Part shown: positions 18,640 to 20,000 of the stretch, piece after piece
How the letters are laid out: every line of letters starts with the position of its first letter
Position numbering within the stretch: the first letter of the stretch is position 1
Translations under genes and position numbers: made by a program
The notes under the pieces: model-generated
Told to the model about the DNA's origin: nothing
The model's input: the letters and a program-made list of their open reading frames with translations, nothing else
Database searches by the model: none
From: Euprymna scolopes
Taxonomy: Eukaryota > Mollusca > Cephalopoda > Sepiida > Sepiolidae
DNA: 20,000 bases
Assembly (NCBI GenBank): GCA_024364805.1
Contig: CM044508.1
Coordinates: forward strand, 7,942,046-7,962,045
Direction of reading: 5' to 3'

Positions 18640-19620
18640 GTGATTCCGTTTTTGTATTTGAAACAATTCACACCACCAGAGACTTTTGATGAAATGAAAG
18701 AAACGTATGATAATGATGCCCCATCACATAGACTTGTTAAATTCTGGCATTGTGAATTTAAACATCACCGGGAATCTGCAGAAACAGCTCCCAGTCCGAG
18801 TCGCCACCTCTTACCATTTATAAAGCACCTGTTAGTCGAAACTGCTATTTCGAAAGATCAACGCATGGCTATTCACCGAATAGCCCAAGAGGTCGAGATT
18901 AGTACCGAGCCTGTGGAAATTGCTATTCGTGACTATTTACGTATATATAGTATCTGCCAGTTGGATTCCCAGGCTGCTGACATCTTTTCAGAAGCAAGAC
19001 CGCATCGAGTGTTCAGAAATAGATTTAGAGATTTACTAAGAACATAAATCAACATTTTTCAAAAGACTATGATTCAGAGAGCAAAGCCAAATTAACGTAG
19101 CGAAAGTATTTTTACTCAACACTGCCAAAGAAGGCAAGAGTATAGCCTTCCGCTGGTGATGTTATGCTCACACTCTTTCCGAACCAAGACGTTGTATGGA
19201 TGACAGATTTCCTACCAAAAGGTAATACAATTACAGGAAACTATTGTACCTACTTTTAAGGAATCTAAGAGAAGCTATCGAAATTAAAGTGAGACAAGAT
19301 CAGCAAAGGTATCTTCTTAATGCAAGACAACGCTCTGGTCTACAACACATATGTCACAAAATGGGAAGCACGGGTGAGTGGCTATTAAATTCTCCCCAAT
19401 ACCCCTATTTTCCTGACGTTGTGCCCTCTGACTTTCACTTCCTCTCAGCCATGTAGTTAGTTTTTAGTAAGAAAACACATTTCTCAAATGATGCAGCCTT
19501 GATTTCCAAAGTCACGTCGTGGTTACAAAACTAACTTGTGGTGTTCTACAAAAACGGTCTTAAGAGCTGCATTAAACAATAAGCAAAATGCGTAGTTCTG
19601 TGTGATTCCTACGTAAGAAA
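18640..19620 (+). mobile_element. decayed mariner transposon B
   Basis: The first frame (18640-19047) reads FLYLKQFTPPETFDEMKETY, NDAPSHRLVKFWHCEFK, ESAETAPSPSR, AISKDQRMAIHRIAQEVEIS and VEIAIRDYL, the paired helix-turn-helix DNA-binding half of a mariner transposase. Scattered catalytic-half remnants follow in mixed frames: YDSESKAK (19069), PKKARV, PSAGDVMLT, DFLPKGNTITGNY, REAIEIK (about 19270), GIFLMQDNALVY (second Asp), VPSDFHF (third Asp, 19427) and KCVVLCDSYVRK near 19590. The first catalytic motif (usually QDETW) is not visible near 19040-19070, so a small loss there is likely. At least four frame changes are needed to follow it, so it is dead. It differs from mariner A throughout and is a separate lineage. 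No terminal repeats were identified. Confidence 0.88.
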
Positions 19621-19629
19621 AACTAATAA

Positions 19630-20000
19630 ATGTGACAAGTGTCCTTAATCTACTGCTGCAAGAAGTGGGTCAGGTGCATTACTTATTGAACGTACCTGGT
19701 AACTGTAAAAACGAAAGAGCAACAGCATAACAACATTCATCCATTTGTAAGCGTATATATATAAATTTTGTACGGGTACAAGTAAAATGAACGGAAAAGA
19801 ATGTTAATTGGAGAAATAAATACAAAGTGACCATAAAAATAACAAAACGATTTGTAATTTTGTTTGTTTATTTTATCATGGCCACAAAAATTCTGGACAC
19901 GTTATAGACTAATTTAGCGAATGACCTTAACAAGAAAACAAATGAAAAATAAAACTTTCACGGGGCAATGAGTGTATTAGGAAGTTATTATAGTTTATTT
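19630..20000. other. AT-rich tail, no gene seen
   Basis: Short frames only, with AATAAA-type strings around 19817 and 19949. No right-hand mariner terminal repeat could be recognised here. Confidence 0.5.

Noticed and set aside
1-20000. CRISPR array, tRNA gene, bacterial promoter or operon
   Set aside because: No regularly spaced repeats with unique spacers, no cloverleaf with box A and B was recognised, and the sequence is eukaryotic in character.

Overview
This window looks like intergenic DNA from an animal, most likely a mollusc and perhaps a cephalopod. It is very AT-rich, with long (AT)n, (GA)n and (GT)n runs and no bacterial-style gene packing. It carries decayed copies of several metazoan transposon classes: jockey/CR1-type LINE 3' ends, Penelope-like pieces, a 5S rRNA-headed SINE, two mariners and a gypsy-type LTR fossil. 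The cephalopod guess rests on the repeat mix alone and is an inference. I found no convincing host protein-coding exon, tRNA gene, intact rRNA gene or CRISPR array.

Layout. Bases 1-3100 hold two almost identical 390-bp direct repeats (216-605 and 2705-3094). Each is itself an old head-to-head palindrome. They flank about 2.1 kb that includes a LINE 3' fragment (1624-2040, +). Bases 3100-6110 are AT-rich filler with microsatellites, a diverged local duplication (about 3683-3950) and a two-copy tandem repeat (5669-5893). Bases 6290-7575 form a dense retroelement patch: a Penelope-like GIY-YIG endonuclease remnant (6291-6596, -), a well-formed hammerhead ribozyme motif (7134-7175, +) and a 5S-derived SINE (7225-7522, -) between (AT)n tracts. 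Bases 8028-8840 hold an LTR-like remnant, a minisatellite and a second hammerhead-like motif beside a perfect 11-bp hairpin (- strand). Bases 9100-10192 are a decayed mariner of the Hsmar1/SETMAR kind with a recognisable right terminal repeat.

Bases 12080-16959 are read as one gypsy-type fossil on the minus strand: terminal repeats at 16812-16959 and 12148-12534, gag with a zinc knuckle at 14940-15977, and an integrase-tail-like segment near 12590-12700. A LINE fragment (about 12800-13700, -) sits inside it. The gypsy leader holds a series of small hairpin repeats (16391-16775). Bases 17230-17400 hold a single arm of the palindromic repeat from the left end. A third LINE fragment (17890-18520, -) follows, then a second mariner of a different lineage (18640-19620, +).

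Nothing here works as an operon or pathway. The most interesting signals are the self-cleaving-ribozyme-like motifs and the palindromic repeat family, which recurs at both ends of the window.
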